A DNA stretch of 25,735 nucleotides from Candidatus Latescibacterota bacterium (GTDB lineage Bacteria > Latescibacterota > UBA2968 > GCA-2709665): NCBI GenBank assembly GCA_012271065.1, contig JAAXHE010000209.1:1-25735 (forward strand), in the 5' to 3' direction. The translations under genes were made by a program, and so were the position numbers. Positions within the stretch are counted from its first letter, which is position 1. Each line of letters starts with the position of its first letter. Under the pieces are notes generated by a model. That model had not been told where the DNA came from. It did not search any database and saw only the letters and a list, made by a program, of their open reading frames with translations. Positions 1 to 8,893 of the stretch are shown here, piece by piece.

Positions 1-1180
1 GGTAGAAGCCACGTTCGATGGAGGCATCCTGACCAGTGACAGCGGGGTGATGCTGCTTCGTGAGGCGGAGGCCCAAATCGGCATTTTGAATCGGATCGTT
101 GAGGCCATCACGGATCGTCGGCATCAAAGTTACGTGGATCACGCCACGGTGGATCTGGTGAAGCAACGTGTCTTTCAAATGGCCTGTGGCTATGAGGATG
201 CGAACGATTGCAAGACGTTGCGCGAGGACCCCGGTTTCAAGGCGGCCTGTGATCGGCTGCCGCTTTCCGGTGCGGGTCTGGCCAGTCAACCCACGATGAG
301 TCGGTTCGAGAACCGGATCAGCAGAACCGATTTGCTTCGGATCGGCAAGGCCTTTGTGGAGGTTTTTGTCGCCTCGTATGAGGAACCGCCTGAAGCCATC
401 GTGCTGGATATCGATGACACGGAAGACAAGGTGTATGGGTCGCAACAGTTGTCGTTGTTCAATGCGTATTTCAAGGGGTATTGCTACCAGCCCCTGCATA
501 TCTATGAAGGGCAGACCGGCAAGTTGATCACGACGGTGTTGCGTCCTGGCAGGCGGCCCACGGGTAAAGAGATCGTCACCATTCTCAAACGGGTGATCGC
601 CTACCTGCGTAAAGCCTGGCCCGACGTGGCGATCCTGTTGCGTGGCGATGCGCATTTTTCGTGTCCGGAAGTGCACGCGTTGTGTGAGGAAGAAGATGTG
701 TATTTTGTCCTCGGACACAACGGCAACGCCAAACTGTTGCGGAAGGCACAGGCCCTGATGGACCAGGCCAAAACGCTGAATGCGGAATCGGGAAAAACGG
801 TGCGTCTTTATCGCTGCTGGGACTATCAGGCGAAAACCTAAGATTGTCCACAACGCATCGTCTGCAAGGCGGAAGTGACACAGCAAGGAGAAAATATCCG
901 ATTCGTGGTTACCAACCTGCAACACGCCCAACCGTCACGCATCTACAAAACCGTCTATTGCTCACGCGGCAGGATGGAAAACTTCATCAAGAATCACAAA
1001 GCCTTTCTCTGTTCCGATCGCGCCTCTTGTCACACCTTCCAGGCCAATCACTTTCGTCTCTTTCTCCACAGCGCCGCCTATGTCCTGATGCATTCACTGG
1101 CGCAAATCGGGTTGCGCGGCACGAAGTGGACCCACGCACAGTTCAATACCCTGCAAAATCGTCTCTTGAAAGCCGCCTGA
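1..1180 (+). pseudogene. IS1380-type transposase, 5' truncated by window edge and broken by an in-frame stop
   Basis: The reading frame is open from base 2 (no start in the window) to a TAA at 839-841. It continues in the same frame from 842 to the final TGA at 1178-1180, so one nonsense codon splits an otherwise intact protein of about 390 visible residues. The family is recognised from the N-terminal FDGG...TSDSG segment, the first acidic motif (VLDIDDTEDK, from about 401), the second (RGDAHFSCPE, about 641-670), FVVTNL just after the stop, and the third motif (CSRGRMENFIKNHKA, about 960-1001). These match the DDE-type catalytic layout of IS1380 transposases. The stop separates the last catalytic Glu from the two Asp residues, so the protein should be inactive unless the stop is read through. 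Family members are usually around 430-460 residues, so only a short N-terminal piece lies outside the window. The family call is confident. Confidence 0.85.
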
Positions 1181-1225
1181 TTTATTTCACATTGAGGCTA
1201 ACTGATGGCAAAATGAATGACCGTA
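1..1225 (+). mobile_element. Right part of an IS1380-family insertion sequence, ends not resolved
   Basis: The element is inferred from the transposase remnant. Its left end lies before base 1, so the terminal inverted repeats cannot be matched and the right boundary is a guess. The 91 bases from 1181 to 1271 should contain the right terminal repeat and any target duplication. They begin with an AT-rich stretch (TTTATTTCACATTGAGG) unlike the GC-rich surroundings, which suits an element end. Confidence 0.5.
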
Positions 1226-1271
1226 GAATTGCCAAAAACGGGAGTGGGCGCCGGGACGTTGACGGCGGTGT

Positions 1272-2180
1272 TCACGAAGTGCCGCCCCCTCCCGTCAGGT
1301 CCGCGTGCGCGAAGTGCCAGTCTTCAATGTGGTTCAGGACGACGGCGGAGGTCAGGCTACCGTCGTTTTCCAGGCCCAGCGTATTGTGAATATCCACGAT
1401 CTTCTCATTTGAATGGATTCGGTTTCGCACAAACCCGTTCCATGCGTCGACGGCGCCGGGGTCCACGCGTCCGTCGTTCCTCCCGAGAATCCAGGCTTCG
1501 AAATCGAGATAGGACGGCGCGTTGTCCCGGATGAAACAAACCGCATCGTCCGGTTGGATATTCACGGCACGCAAAACGCGGGGATCCAGACCGTCCTCGG
1601 TCATGTCGGGATAGTCGGGATGCAGCAGGTTTCTGGACTTCAGCAGTATTTTCAGCCAGGTGCGCGGGAGCTGGCAGACGTTGAGCGGTCCGTAATCCAG
1701 GCTGGAGATGAGTGGAACCACGGAACCATTCAGGGCAGAAAAGTTCCCTTTCAGGTCGCGTTTGTAGAAGAGCGACCAGTCCTGAAGGCCGTTAAGGACC
1801 ACGGCAGACGTGATCGCGCCGTCGTTGGGAATGCCGATGTCACTCGTGGTTTCCTCGAACTTGTCCGGTCTGGTGTGAATTCTGGTGCGTACGGATTCGT
1901 TCCATCTGTCAATCGCCTTGCGGTCGAGCGCTCCATCGTTCTGCACGAGGAACCAGGCTTCGAACTGCAGGTAGCCGGGCATGTCTTCCCGCAGATAGGC
2001 CAGCGTCTTCGACCTGTCCAGATTCAGCACTTCCAGGACGGATTTGTCCAGGCCCTCGCTGACGTCCGGGTACTCTTCGTCGAGTATGTCCGCGTTCCGC
2101 AGCAGAACCTTCCACCATGTCCGCGGAAGTTGACAGACTTCGAGCGGTCCGTAGCACAGGCTGCTGAGCAGGGGGATCAT
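1272..2180 (-). CDS. Tandemly duplicated DUF5069-like protein
   Basis: This 302-residue protein consists of two copies of one domain of about 145 residues. Copy 1 runs from the start to about residue 150 and copy 2 from about 154 to the end. Each copy repeats, in order, a GPL-VCQLPRTW segment, a Y-P-D turn, a D---L--(L/V)N segment, an (L/F)EAW segment, an R-RIH segment and NDG(A/S)-TSAVVLN. The LPRTW and FEAW patterns suggest a DUF5069-like domain, a family of unknown function; this is from memory and moderately uncertain. The ATG at 2180 is chosen over an upstream in-frame start at 2261 because GAGGAGG lies 8 bases before it, and the upstream start would overlap the preceding aldolase gene. 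There is no signal peptide or membrane segment. It is the last gene of the minus-strand run, 77 bases after the aldolase. No biochemical role can be assigned. Confidence 0.75.
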   Translation of the reverse strand: MIPLLSSLCYGPLEVCQLPRTWWKVLLRNADILDEEYPDVSEGLDKSVLEVLNLDRSKTLAYLREDMPGYLQFEAWFLVQNDGALDRKAIDRWNESVRTRIHTRPDKFEETTSDIGIPNDGAITSAVVLNGLQDWSLFYKRDLKGNFSALNGSVVPLISSLDYGPLNVCQLPRTWLKILLKSRNLLHPDYPDMTEDGLDPRVLRAVNIQPDDAVCFIRDNAPSYLDFEAWILGRNDGRVDPGAVDAWNGFVRNRIHSNEKIVDIHNTLGLENDGSLTSAVVLNHIEDWHFAHADLTGGGGTS

Positions 2181-2257
2181 CGGTGTGTCCTCCTCAATTA
2201 GGGTCCATAGGCGCAGTAAAGAGCTTCGGAAAGGGACATCGCCGCTGCCCGGCGCGA

Positions 2258-3160
2258 TCAATCGCCATTCTGACTCTTGATTCCCATCATTCCCAGCGAC
2301 GTCGCCGTCCGGATGACAAAGGTTCTCTCGTCGCTGGTGAGCGGACGCTGCGGGGGGCGGGGGTCGCCGCAGTCGATACCGAGTTTTTCGGATATCAGGG
2401 CCTTCATGGACGCGATATATCCCGCGCGGTTGAAGATCGTATAGAGATCGGCCGCCCGTTTCTGTTCGGCCTCCGCAGACTTGATGTCACCGCGATGGTA
2501 CGCGGTCCAGATATTGACCCACACATCCGGAGACAGCGCAAGGGGGCCGTCCACGCAGCCTGATGCGCCGATGGTGAGCGCGGGAAGGAGCAGTGCCGCG
2601 CTCCCGATAAGGCACGAAAGGCCCATCCTGGCGAAGTGGCGCGTGTTTACGAATGCCGGAGCGGAGTGTTTCAGGCCGGCCAGTTGCGGCACATGCTCCT
2701 GGATTTTCTCAGCCAGTTCGAGGGTGATCTCCACGCCCGTGGCGCCTGGAAGGTTATAGACGAAGAGCGGAAGGTCCGCCGCGGCTCCCACCACGCGGTA
2801 GTGTTCGACGATTTCGTCGGGTCCGGGCCGGTAGAAGAATGGAGGCACGGCGCAGACGGCGTCAACCCCGGCCTCCGCGGCGTTTTCTGCCATCCTTGCG
2901 GCGCGTACAGTGGTGACCGCCCCCACGTGCATGATGATTTTCGCGCGACCGGCGGCCTGATTGGCGGCGGATCCGGCGATACGGGCGTTTTCCTCGTCCT
3001 CCAGCAGGACGCTTTCACCGGCGCCCCCGGCAACCCAGAAACCGTGGGCGCCCGATTCTATGTTGTATTCCATGAGCCTGCGGAAGGCATTTTCGTTAAA
3101 GTCGCCTTCACGCGTCATCGGCGTGATCAGTGCGGGGTAGATGCCGCGGAATTCGTTCAT
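2258..3160 (-). CDS. Dihydrodipicolinate synthase/N-acetylneuraminate lyase family aldolase
   Basis: This 300-residue protein has the usual length for the DapA/NanA class I aldolase family, a TIM barrel that forms a Schiff base between a lysine and pyruvate. Visible motifs are ITPMT near residues 12-16, GGAGES at 45-50 (the family GGTGES loop with Ala for Thr), Tyr135 in VYNLPG, and the Schiff-base Lys164 in GLKHSA. The arginine that binds the lysine-pathway substrate in true DapA (YNxPGRTG) is alanine at residue 140, so lysine biosynthesis is unlikely. A 2-keto-3-deoxy acid or sialic-acid-like substrate is more plausible. It follows the second lyase-like gene by 60 bases in the same direction, which suits cleavage of a keto-deoxy acid derived from uronates. 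The ribosome site is weak (AAGAG). Family assignment is firm; substrate is inference. Confidence 0.9.
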   Translation of the reverse strand: MNEFRGIYPALITPMTREGDFNENAFRRLMEYNIESGAHGFWVAGGAGESVLLEDEENARIAGSAANQAAGRAKIIMHVGAVTTVRAARMAENAAEAGVDAVCAVPPFFYRPGPDEIVEHYRVVGAAADLPLFVYNLPGATGVEITLELAEKIQEHVPQLAGLKHSAPAFVNTRHFARMGLSCLIGSAALLLPALTIGASGCVDGPLALSPDVWVNIWTAYHRGDIKSAEAEQKRAADLYTIFNRAGYIASMKALISEKLGIDCGDPRPPQRPLTSDERTFVIRTATSLGMMGIKSQNGD

Positions 3161-3220
3161 TTGACGTCTCTTGGTTAAAGTGTAAAGAACCGGACTTCCT
3201 TCGCGGGCCCCCGATCGAAC

Positions 3221-5150
3221 TCAGTCGGGTACCGCGAGCCCGCCCTGAGCCTGAACATCCCGGGCGAGATCCTTTTCGACGAGGGGTTTTCCACGACGGA
3301 CTCGAGTGATGCGCCCGCCGGACTCACCACTTGCCGCGAACGAAACGAAGACTTCACCATCGGAATCGCTGAAGCTGAGTTCTACGTTTGCCCCGGTCAC
3401 GGCCGCCTTCGCATCGCTCATCGAGCAGAGGGATTGATCGCCAACCTGTATGAGGTGCAGAAAGAGGTCCTCCTTCCGGGCCACACCCGGCCTTACTTCC
3501 ATTCGCCATCGGCCCATCAGCTCCGGAACCTCCTCGTAGTGCATTCTGCCAATCGGATATTTGTTTTCAACAATGAGTTTCGAAGGGCCGGCGTCAATCG
3601 CATAGTTCACGCCGTCGGCCACGAATTCCCTGCCGGGTCCGCCTACCCTTTCGAGTGTGGCATCTTCGGGTAACAGTGTCCGGACGAGTATACGTCCCCG
3701 GTCCTGATCCGACCTCCATGCGTTGCCATCAACCATGGGCTCGTTGGCATGGTGCAAGAGCCAGGTTTTCGCGTAGCCGGCGCGGGTGGACGTAACGCGA
3801 TCGAACACGACGAAGTGGTCCGGCGGAAGAAAGAGGAACTGACGGACCATAAGCGCGCACTTTTCGGCATTGTAGACCGGGGTGGCGTCTGCGGCAACGT
3901 AGGTGAAGTGAGGGTTGGTTTCGAAGGCGGTTATTTCTGAACCGACGGTTTTGTTCTGCCCGCCCGCCTGCCCGTAGACCTCGCCGTTCCAGTACGGCGA
4001 TGGCGCCTCACCGGGCATCTTGATCAACATACAATTGTGGGCGACGGTCTGCGCGTAGTAGTTCTGCAGGTTGTCGGTATTGCCCATGCGGGTGCCGCTG
4101 TCCAGGCCGTGGAGCAGAAACGGGTAGACGGGCCACTTGTCCAGGAGAAAGCCGCCGCCGGCGATGTCCCGGATATACCGGGCGAGTCCGGCCCACTCCG
4201 GATGCGTCCGTCCGAACAGGTGCATAACGTGCGACATATGCGTGTACATCCAGTTCGTCCGCATGCGGTTGTCGGTATGCGTGTTGTCGCCGTAACCGAA
4301 CTCCAGGTCGCCCGGCAGCCAGTTCCAGATCACGAAGTTGGGAAACATCCGGATGTGCGGCCAGTTGCCGGATATGTCTTCACCTGTCGATGAATGGAGG
4401 GTATGGATGAAATTCCATTGCGCCAGCGGGTATTCGCCAAATGCGTATCCAAGCGTGGGCGAGGCTTCGCCGCCGTCGTCGCCGCACGCGGACGCGCGGT
4501 GAACCAGCAGCCTGACGTGGTCGTCATAGCCCTTTTCGAGAAAACGGGCCGCCCTGGTATCGTCGATGCCTTCTTCGTGGAGCAGGAGCCCCGCGAACCA
4601 GGCCAGGCTGGGTGCGCCGTAGAATCCGCTGCGGTGGTCGGAACCGTTGCGGCGACGGATGCCTGGTTTGTGGAGCGCTGTCGTCCACGTGGTCGAGCAG
4701 CCGCAGCGCGATCTCCCGCCGGTCGTTCGCTTCGAGGTCATTCCAGATCCAGTCAAGGGTTACCAGGCACGCGGCGCGGCTGGCGGCGTACCAGTTGACA
4801 GACTCGTCCTCCGCGTAACATGCGTGGTAGTATTCGGCGCTGGCGCGCAGTTCGGAAATGAGCTCTGTGAGTCGTTCGGCCCCGGGTTCCACAAGATGGA
4901 CGATGGCCGAGCACATCATCCGGTGGCCCCAATCCCGCACTTCCGTGCCGTCGGGCAGCGGCGGCGGACGGTCGATGACGGCCCATCCCGTGTCCGGCGG
5001 ACTCGCCGCGGTGAAAGACCTGACCTTGAGGTAATAGTCTTTACAGACGGTCGACGCGCGGGTGCGGATTGCCGGAAGCGTGTCCCGGTTGATGAAGATC
5101 CGCGGGTGGTCCGGGCGAATTCGGGTCTTCCAGTCAGGGTCGGTTTTCAC
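3221..5150 (-). CDS. Heparinase II/III-like polysaccharide lyase, frameshifted near 4679
   Basis: Two overlapping frames together give one protein of about 642 residues once a single base near 4679 is skipped. The first frame starts at a GTG (5150) and makes sense to Val-Asp-Asp at residues 155-157. The second resumes with ALHKPGIRRRNG and runs to the stop at 3221. The N-terminal part is alpha-helical, opening with HPRIF, a common start of heparinase-like proteins. The C-terminal half (NYYAQTVAHNCMLI, GGQNKTVGSE, FVVFDRVTS) matches the beta-sheet domain of heparinase II/III enzymes, which cleave uronic-acid polysaccharides by beta-elimination. No signal peptide is present, so it should be cytoplasmic. 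Its GTG overlaps the stop of the propeller gene by four bases (GTGA), pointing to translational coupling. The shift could be a sequencing error or a real lesion. Substrate is unknown. Confidence 0.8.
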
Positions 5151-7111
5151 GGAGGGGTACCAAAGCTCCAGTGCGGCTGTTTTGGCGAAAGGCGCCAGAG
5201 TTCATGTCCTTGGGCAAAAAGGATCCCGTCGGGTGCGGCGCCCAGAATCGGGTTCTGGCCGCGTCCCGTCGAGTGCGCGACGGTGAGCGTTTCGGTTCCG
5301 GGGTCGAGGCGGACGATGCGGTTGCCGTGGGTGAAATAGAGATCGCCGTTCGCGTCCGCCACCATCGGCCGGTTGTGGGGTCTGCCGCTGGTGAACGGAT
5401 TGCTGAGGGCGTTGACGGCGCGGTCCGAAAGGCGGATCGCGAAGAGGCGGCTGCCGCTCTCGTGGTCGTCGGTCCAGAAAAAGACGCGGCCGGCGCTGCA
5501 TCCCATCGTGATGAGACTCCGGGCGCCGTCGATTTCCCGTTCGTACAGGACCGTTTCGTTTTCCGGATCGAAAATCAGAAAGCGGGCGTTGCCCTCGGCG
5601 GGCCGGATGTAGCCGTCCGCGACGATGCTGGTACCGATGTATACGTGTTCGGGGCCTGCGGCCAGACCCAGGATGGAATGGTCGGGAACCAGGTGCCGGT
5701 ACGACTTGTGGCTGTTGTCTTCCGGATTGACAACGGAAAGCGCGCCGCCACGGGCCCCGTAGTCAGGCATGGATCCGACGTAGAGTCTGTTGCCCGGTCC
5801 ATTGAGAATGCCGGTGACGGGGCGGTACTGCTCGTCGCCCATCGGGCCCAGATTCCGGGGGTTGTCGCTCTCCGCCGGTCCGGGCCGCCAGGGTCGATTC
5901 GGATTGTACACGGTGAGGACGTTGTGAGTGTACGAGATGCTGTAAATGTCGCCGCGGGCTTCGGCGCTGCCGTAGATTTCGCCGGAACCGTTGTACGTCA
6001 GGCCCAGCACGTCCGCCCGTTTCGTCTCAGGTTCCACACGCGTGAGGGAAAGGCCCAGATGGGCCGAGCAGTAGATGTCCCCGGAAGATGCCGGCAGGAT
6101 GGAGAAGATGCCGATGGGGGGATTCTCGATCTCGGTCCGGTGGAGATCGAGTTCGGCGGTCCTGATGTCGCAGATGCCGTAATACTGCGAATGGCCGGCG
6201 AAGAGGACCCGATGCTCGTCAAGGAAATAGTAGCTGCCGCGGCTTGGAACGTGAGGGATGCGGCAAACGAGGTCGGCCGTATGTGATTCGAGGTCGATGG
6301 CGTAGATGTAACCGTCGTCCACGCTCAGGAAAGGGCGGCCGTCCGGCGAGGCCATCAGGTTCCGTCCGGAGGTGATCGCGGTCTTCACGACGAAAGAACC
6401 GAGGAAGCTGAGGTCGAGCGCGGAAAACCGACAGATTTCAATACCGCCCTCAGGATCGCCGACGGTGACAAGGAACTGGTCCCCGAGCCGCAGGAAGCTG
6501 CTGTAGGCATCAGGCCGGCCTGTCAGGTGGGGCGGCGACACGACATTGACGTCATTCGTGCGGGGGTCGAAAGAATAGACGCCGTGCTGGAGGCCGTTCA
6601 GAATGCCGATGTTTCCGCCCTCGGTGACACAGGCGGCGAAGAGCTGATGGTTGTTTTCCGCCAATGGGACGTCCCTGTATTCGCCGGTGCCCCGGTCAAA
6701 ACTCACACAGTTGCCGGAGGGGTAGCCAGGCATGCACAGCCGTCCGTCCGGTCCTTCGACCACGTCCGTGAGATGGGTGTTTTTCGAGGACGGACGATGC
6801 GGCGGAACGCCTTCCCAGGACTCGGTCATCGGATTGAAGCAGGCGAGTTGCCCGGGACCGTTCATTCCAAACCACAGCTTGTTGTCGGAAAGGAGACGGA
6901 CCTTCCACGTCCCCCTGCCTTCCGGTTGGGCGAATGACGCATATTCGTGGCGCTCGAAGTCTGTGCGTACCAGAGCCGGCGGTCGGCCGGGGACCGCGGA
7001 AAACATGGACTGGTAGAGCACGCGGCGGCCGAGTCCGGGGTCGAAGATGAGCTCCCCGGTGGAATTGGAGGGCGCCAGGAAGGGCACGTCACAGATCTTT
7101 GAAGCGTTCAT
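5147..7111 (-). CDS. Large cytoplasmic beta-propeller protein, probably two propellers
   Basis: This 654-residue protein is built of about twelve or more blade-like repeats of 40-55 residues. Each has a strand such as GDIYCSA, NRLYVGS, EHVYIGT, GRVFFWT or GDLYFTH, followed by a strand ending in FDP, VNPED or LDPGTET. The pattern resembles WD40-like, SMP-30-like or PQQ-like propellers. The repeat count suggests two six- or seven-bladed units, a visual estimate. There is no signal peptide or membrane segment. The ATG at 7111 has AAGGA about 8 bases upstream. The gene lies 22 bases after one lyase-like gene and overlaps the start of the other by four bases, so its product probably acts with them, as a sugar-binding partner or as an enzyme. 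Some lyase families (PL22, PL24, PL25) are propellers, but I see no motif proving lyase activity. Confidence 0.75.
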   Translation of the reverse strand: MNASKICDVPFLAPSNSTGELIFDPGLGRRVLYQSMFSAVPGRPPALVRTDFERHEYASFAQPEGRGTWKVRLLSDNKLWFGMNGPGQLACFNPMTESWEGVPPHRPSSKNTHLTDVVEGPDGRLCMPGYPSGNCVSFDRGTGEYRDVPLAENNHQLFAACVTEGGNIGILNGLQHGVYSFDPRTNDVNVVSPPHLTGRPDAYSSFLRLGDQFLVTVGDPEGGIEICRFSALDLSFLGSFVVKTAITSGRNLMASPDGRPFLSVDDGYIYAIDLESHTADLVCRIPHVPSRGSYYFLDEHRVLFAGHSQYYGICDIRTAELDLHRTEIENPPIGIFSILPASSGDIYCSAHLGLSLTRVEPETKRADVLGLTYNGSGEIYGSAEARGDIYSISYTHNVLTVYNPNRPWRPGPAESDNPRNLGPMGDEQYRPVTGILNGPGNRLYVGSMPDYGARGGALSVVNPEDNSHKSYRHLVPDHSILGLAAGPEHVYIGTSIVADGYIRPAEGNARFLIFDPENETVLYEREIDGARSLITMGCSAGRVFFWTDDHESGSRLFAIRLSDRAVNALSNPFTSGRPHNRPMVADANGDLYFTHGNRIVRLDPGTETLTVAHSTGRGQNPILGAAPDGILFAQGHELWRLSPKQPHWSFGTPP

Positions 7112-7133
7112 TCAAGGGTTCCTTATATCAAGT

Positions 7134-8888
7134 TCAAGAATTTTCAAAATCGCGGCCGTTGACGCGAATCCCGCGTCCGCGATCGTGCAGGGTCACGACG
7201 GGCTGAATATCGCCCTTCGCAAATACCCACCAGACACGGGGAGCGGCCGGGTCTGCGTTCGCGACCAGCGTGAGTTGGCCCCTGGAACCGGGGAGGCGGT
7301 CGACGTTCCCGTCTGTGATCCGGGCCTGGGGCGAGCCGATCCAGAACGTAAGGTCGGGCGCGTAGATGCGCGCCATATTGTCCTGCACCCACCAGGCCGC
7401 GTCCGGATGTCCGTGCCAGTGGTAGGTGACGGACTCGACGGAGGCGCCTCGCACGCGGTCGGCGGCGACCACCAGGTCCCTTTCTGAAAGCCACAGCGTT
7501 CTGACGACCCGGTCCAACGCCAGTTCCGCGGGATAGCAGTCGGTCAGGTCCAGTTCCGCCGAATACGTCGTTCCGCCGCACCGCCGCAGAACCACCCGCC
7601 GGTCGGCCGGTTTCTCCGCCCGCGCCATCCCGTTGATCACAGGCGCATTGTGCGCCGTGAGCCCCAGGGTGAATTCGCGTTCCCGTTTCTTCATATACTG
7701 CTGATAGCCGGGGTCCGATACCGGCCAGCGGCCCCGTGCGCCGATGACGATGGTCCCGTTGTCGTTCTGGATGTGGCTCATCTTCGAGTTGCTCGCGGCC
7801 ATGGCCACGGCCAGGTCGTCCGGCTCCCATCCGCTCCTGAGTACGACCGCGTAGTGCGCATCGATAGCGCCCGCTCGGGGCGGTTCAAACTCTTGATCGT
7901 CGTCAATCCCGTGAAGCGCCGCCAGCGCGTCCGCTCGCAGCCAGCGAAGGCCGCAGCGTTTCAGGTACCAGCCCGTACGCGGCGACGCCCGGTGCCGGAA
8001 GAGTTTGGCATGGCCGGATAAATGAAACGGCATCTCCCGGGGCTCGGCGTCGCTCAGCTGGGCGACATTCGCGACGTCGCCCGGTGCTCCCAGGGCGATG
8101 GACTCATCGAGGACGTCCCCGAAGCGTGGATGTTCCATCAGGGCGTTGCGTCTGGTTGGAGAGAGCGTATCCAGCCAATCGGCGGCGAAGTCCAGAATAT
8201 ATCCGTCGTAACCGATTCCTTCCGAATGACCCCCGGAGCGCAGGTCCAGGATCGCCCCCAGGAGCGCCTCCAGCCTGCGGTTCAACGTGTCGGCGGCGGG
8301 GTGCGAAATGCCGTTCGCGGCAAGGGCGAGACCGACCGTGCCGATGAACGGGATGTTGTGCAGCGCGGTATGGGGTGCGTCCAACGCGAGGATATTGTCC
8401 TTGCACGCATACGCGCCATGCCTGGCTTCGGACAACGGGAGTGTGTCCTCTATGTGGCGGAGAAACGCCCGCTCGATCTTCCCCCGCAGGCGCGGGGGAA
8501 GCCAGTTCCAGCGGGTACAGGCGTGCCAGAGGATACGCAGCGCGTGACCCGAACTCAGGTCGGGCATCGGCATCTGCCGGTAACACGGCCATTCGGCCAG
8601 CGCGTCAAGGTCGGCAACAGCCAACCGGCGCGCCTCCCCGTCACTGAACCATAACGCCGCCCAACCGAGGCTCAGAATCCGCTCCTCCAGGCTCCACGTC
8701 ATCCAGATGGACCATGGATACGTCTGGATGCCCGGGATCGGCAATCCGGGCAGGTAGATCTCGCGGATCGGGAGGGGGTACGCGATTTTCCTCCGAACCC
8801 TGTAATAGTCGGCAATCAGATGGGTCTGGGGCTTGTAACCATCGGCGCGCCGTCGAATCTCTGCCTCGATATGGTCCCGTCGCATCAT
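7134..8888 (-). CDS. Heparinase II/III-like protein (second lyase-like enzyme)
   Basis: About 584 residues. The N-terminal two-fifths is helical with many Trp and Arg residues. Near residues 215-228 a GGHSEGIGYDGY segment matches the GGH-EG-GY pattern of the helical domain of heparinase II/III-like lyases, where a Tyr is catalytic. The C-terminal sheet domain has MSHIQNDNGT (about 368), SDPGYQQY, a REREF segment and THNAPVING-like residues near 411, equivalent to the H-D-G, DPG-Y and HNT-VVDG motifs of the family. It lacks a signal peptide. A TTG three codons upstream overlaps the preceding stop, but GAGG sits just before the paired ATG codons at 8888 and 8885, so the start is one of those. 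Only distantly similar to the gene at 3221-5150, it is probably not a recent copy. Family is confident; substrate unknown. Confidence 0.82.
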   Translation of the reverse strand: MMRRDHIEAEIRRRADGYKPQTHLIADYYRVRRKIAYPLPIREIYLPGLPIPGIQTYPWSIWMTWSLEERILSLGWAALWFSDGEARRLAVADLDALAEWPCYRQMPMPDLSSGHALRILWHACTRWNWLPPRLRGKIERAFLRHIEDTLPLSEARHGAYACKDNILALDAPHTALHNIPFIGTVGLALAANGISHPAADTLNRRLEALLGAILDLRSGGHSEGIGYDGYILDFAADWLDTLSPTRRNALMEHPRFGDVLDESIALGAPGDVANVAQLSDAEPREMPFHLSGHAKLFRHRASPRTGWYLKRCGLRWLRADALAALHGIDDDQEFEPPRAGAIDAHYAVVLRSGWEPDDLAVAMAASNSKMSHIQNDNGTIVIGARGRWPVSDPGYQQYMKKREREFTLGLTAHNAPVINGMARAEKPADRRVVLRRCGGTTYSAELDLTDCYPAELALDRVVRTLWLSERDLVVAADRVRGASVESVTYHWHGHPDAAWWVQDNMARIYAPDLTFWIGSPQARITDGNVDRLPGSRGQLTLVANADPAAPRVWWVFAKGDIQPVVTLHDRGRGIRVNGRDFENS

Positions 8889-8893
8889 CCGCC

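Noticed and set aside
1264..1286. GGCGG...CCGCC stem-loop at the end of the DUF5069-like gene as a terminator
   Set aside because: Only five pairs, overlaps the stop codon and no T-run follows on either strand.
1413..2201. Plus-strand open frame of 262 codons opposite the duplicated DUF5069-like gene
   Set aside because: The minus-strand frame has repeated conserved motifs and a strong ribosome site; the plus frame has neither.
5171..6286. Plus-strand open frame of 371 codons opposite the propeller gene
   Set aside because: Low-complexity Val/Ala/Gly/Asp composition typical of an antisense frame in GC-rich DNA; the opposite strand encodes regular blade repeats.
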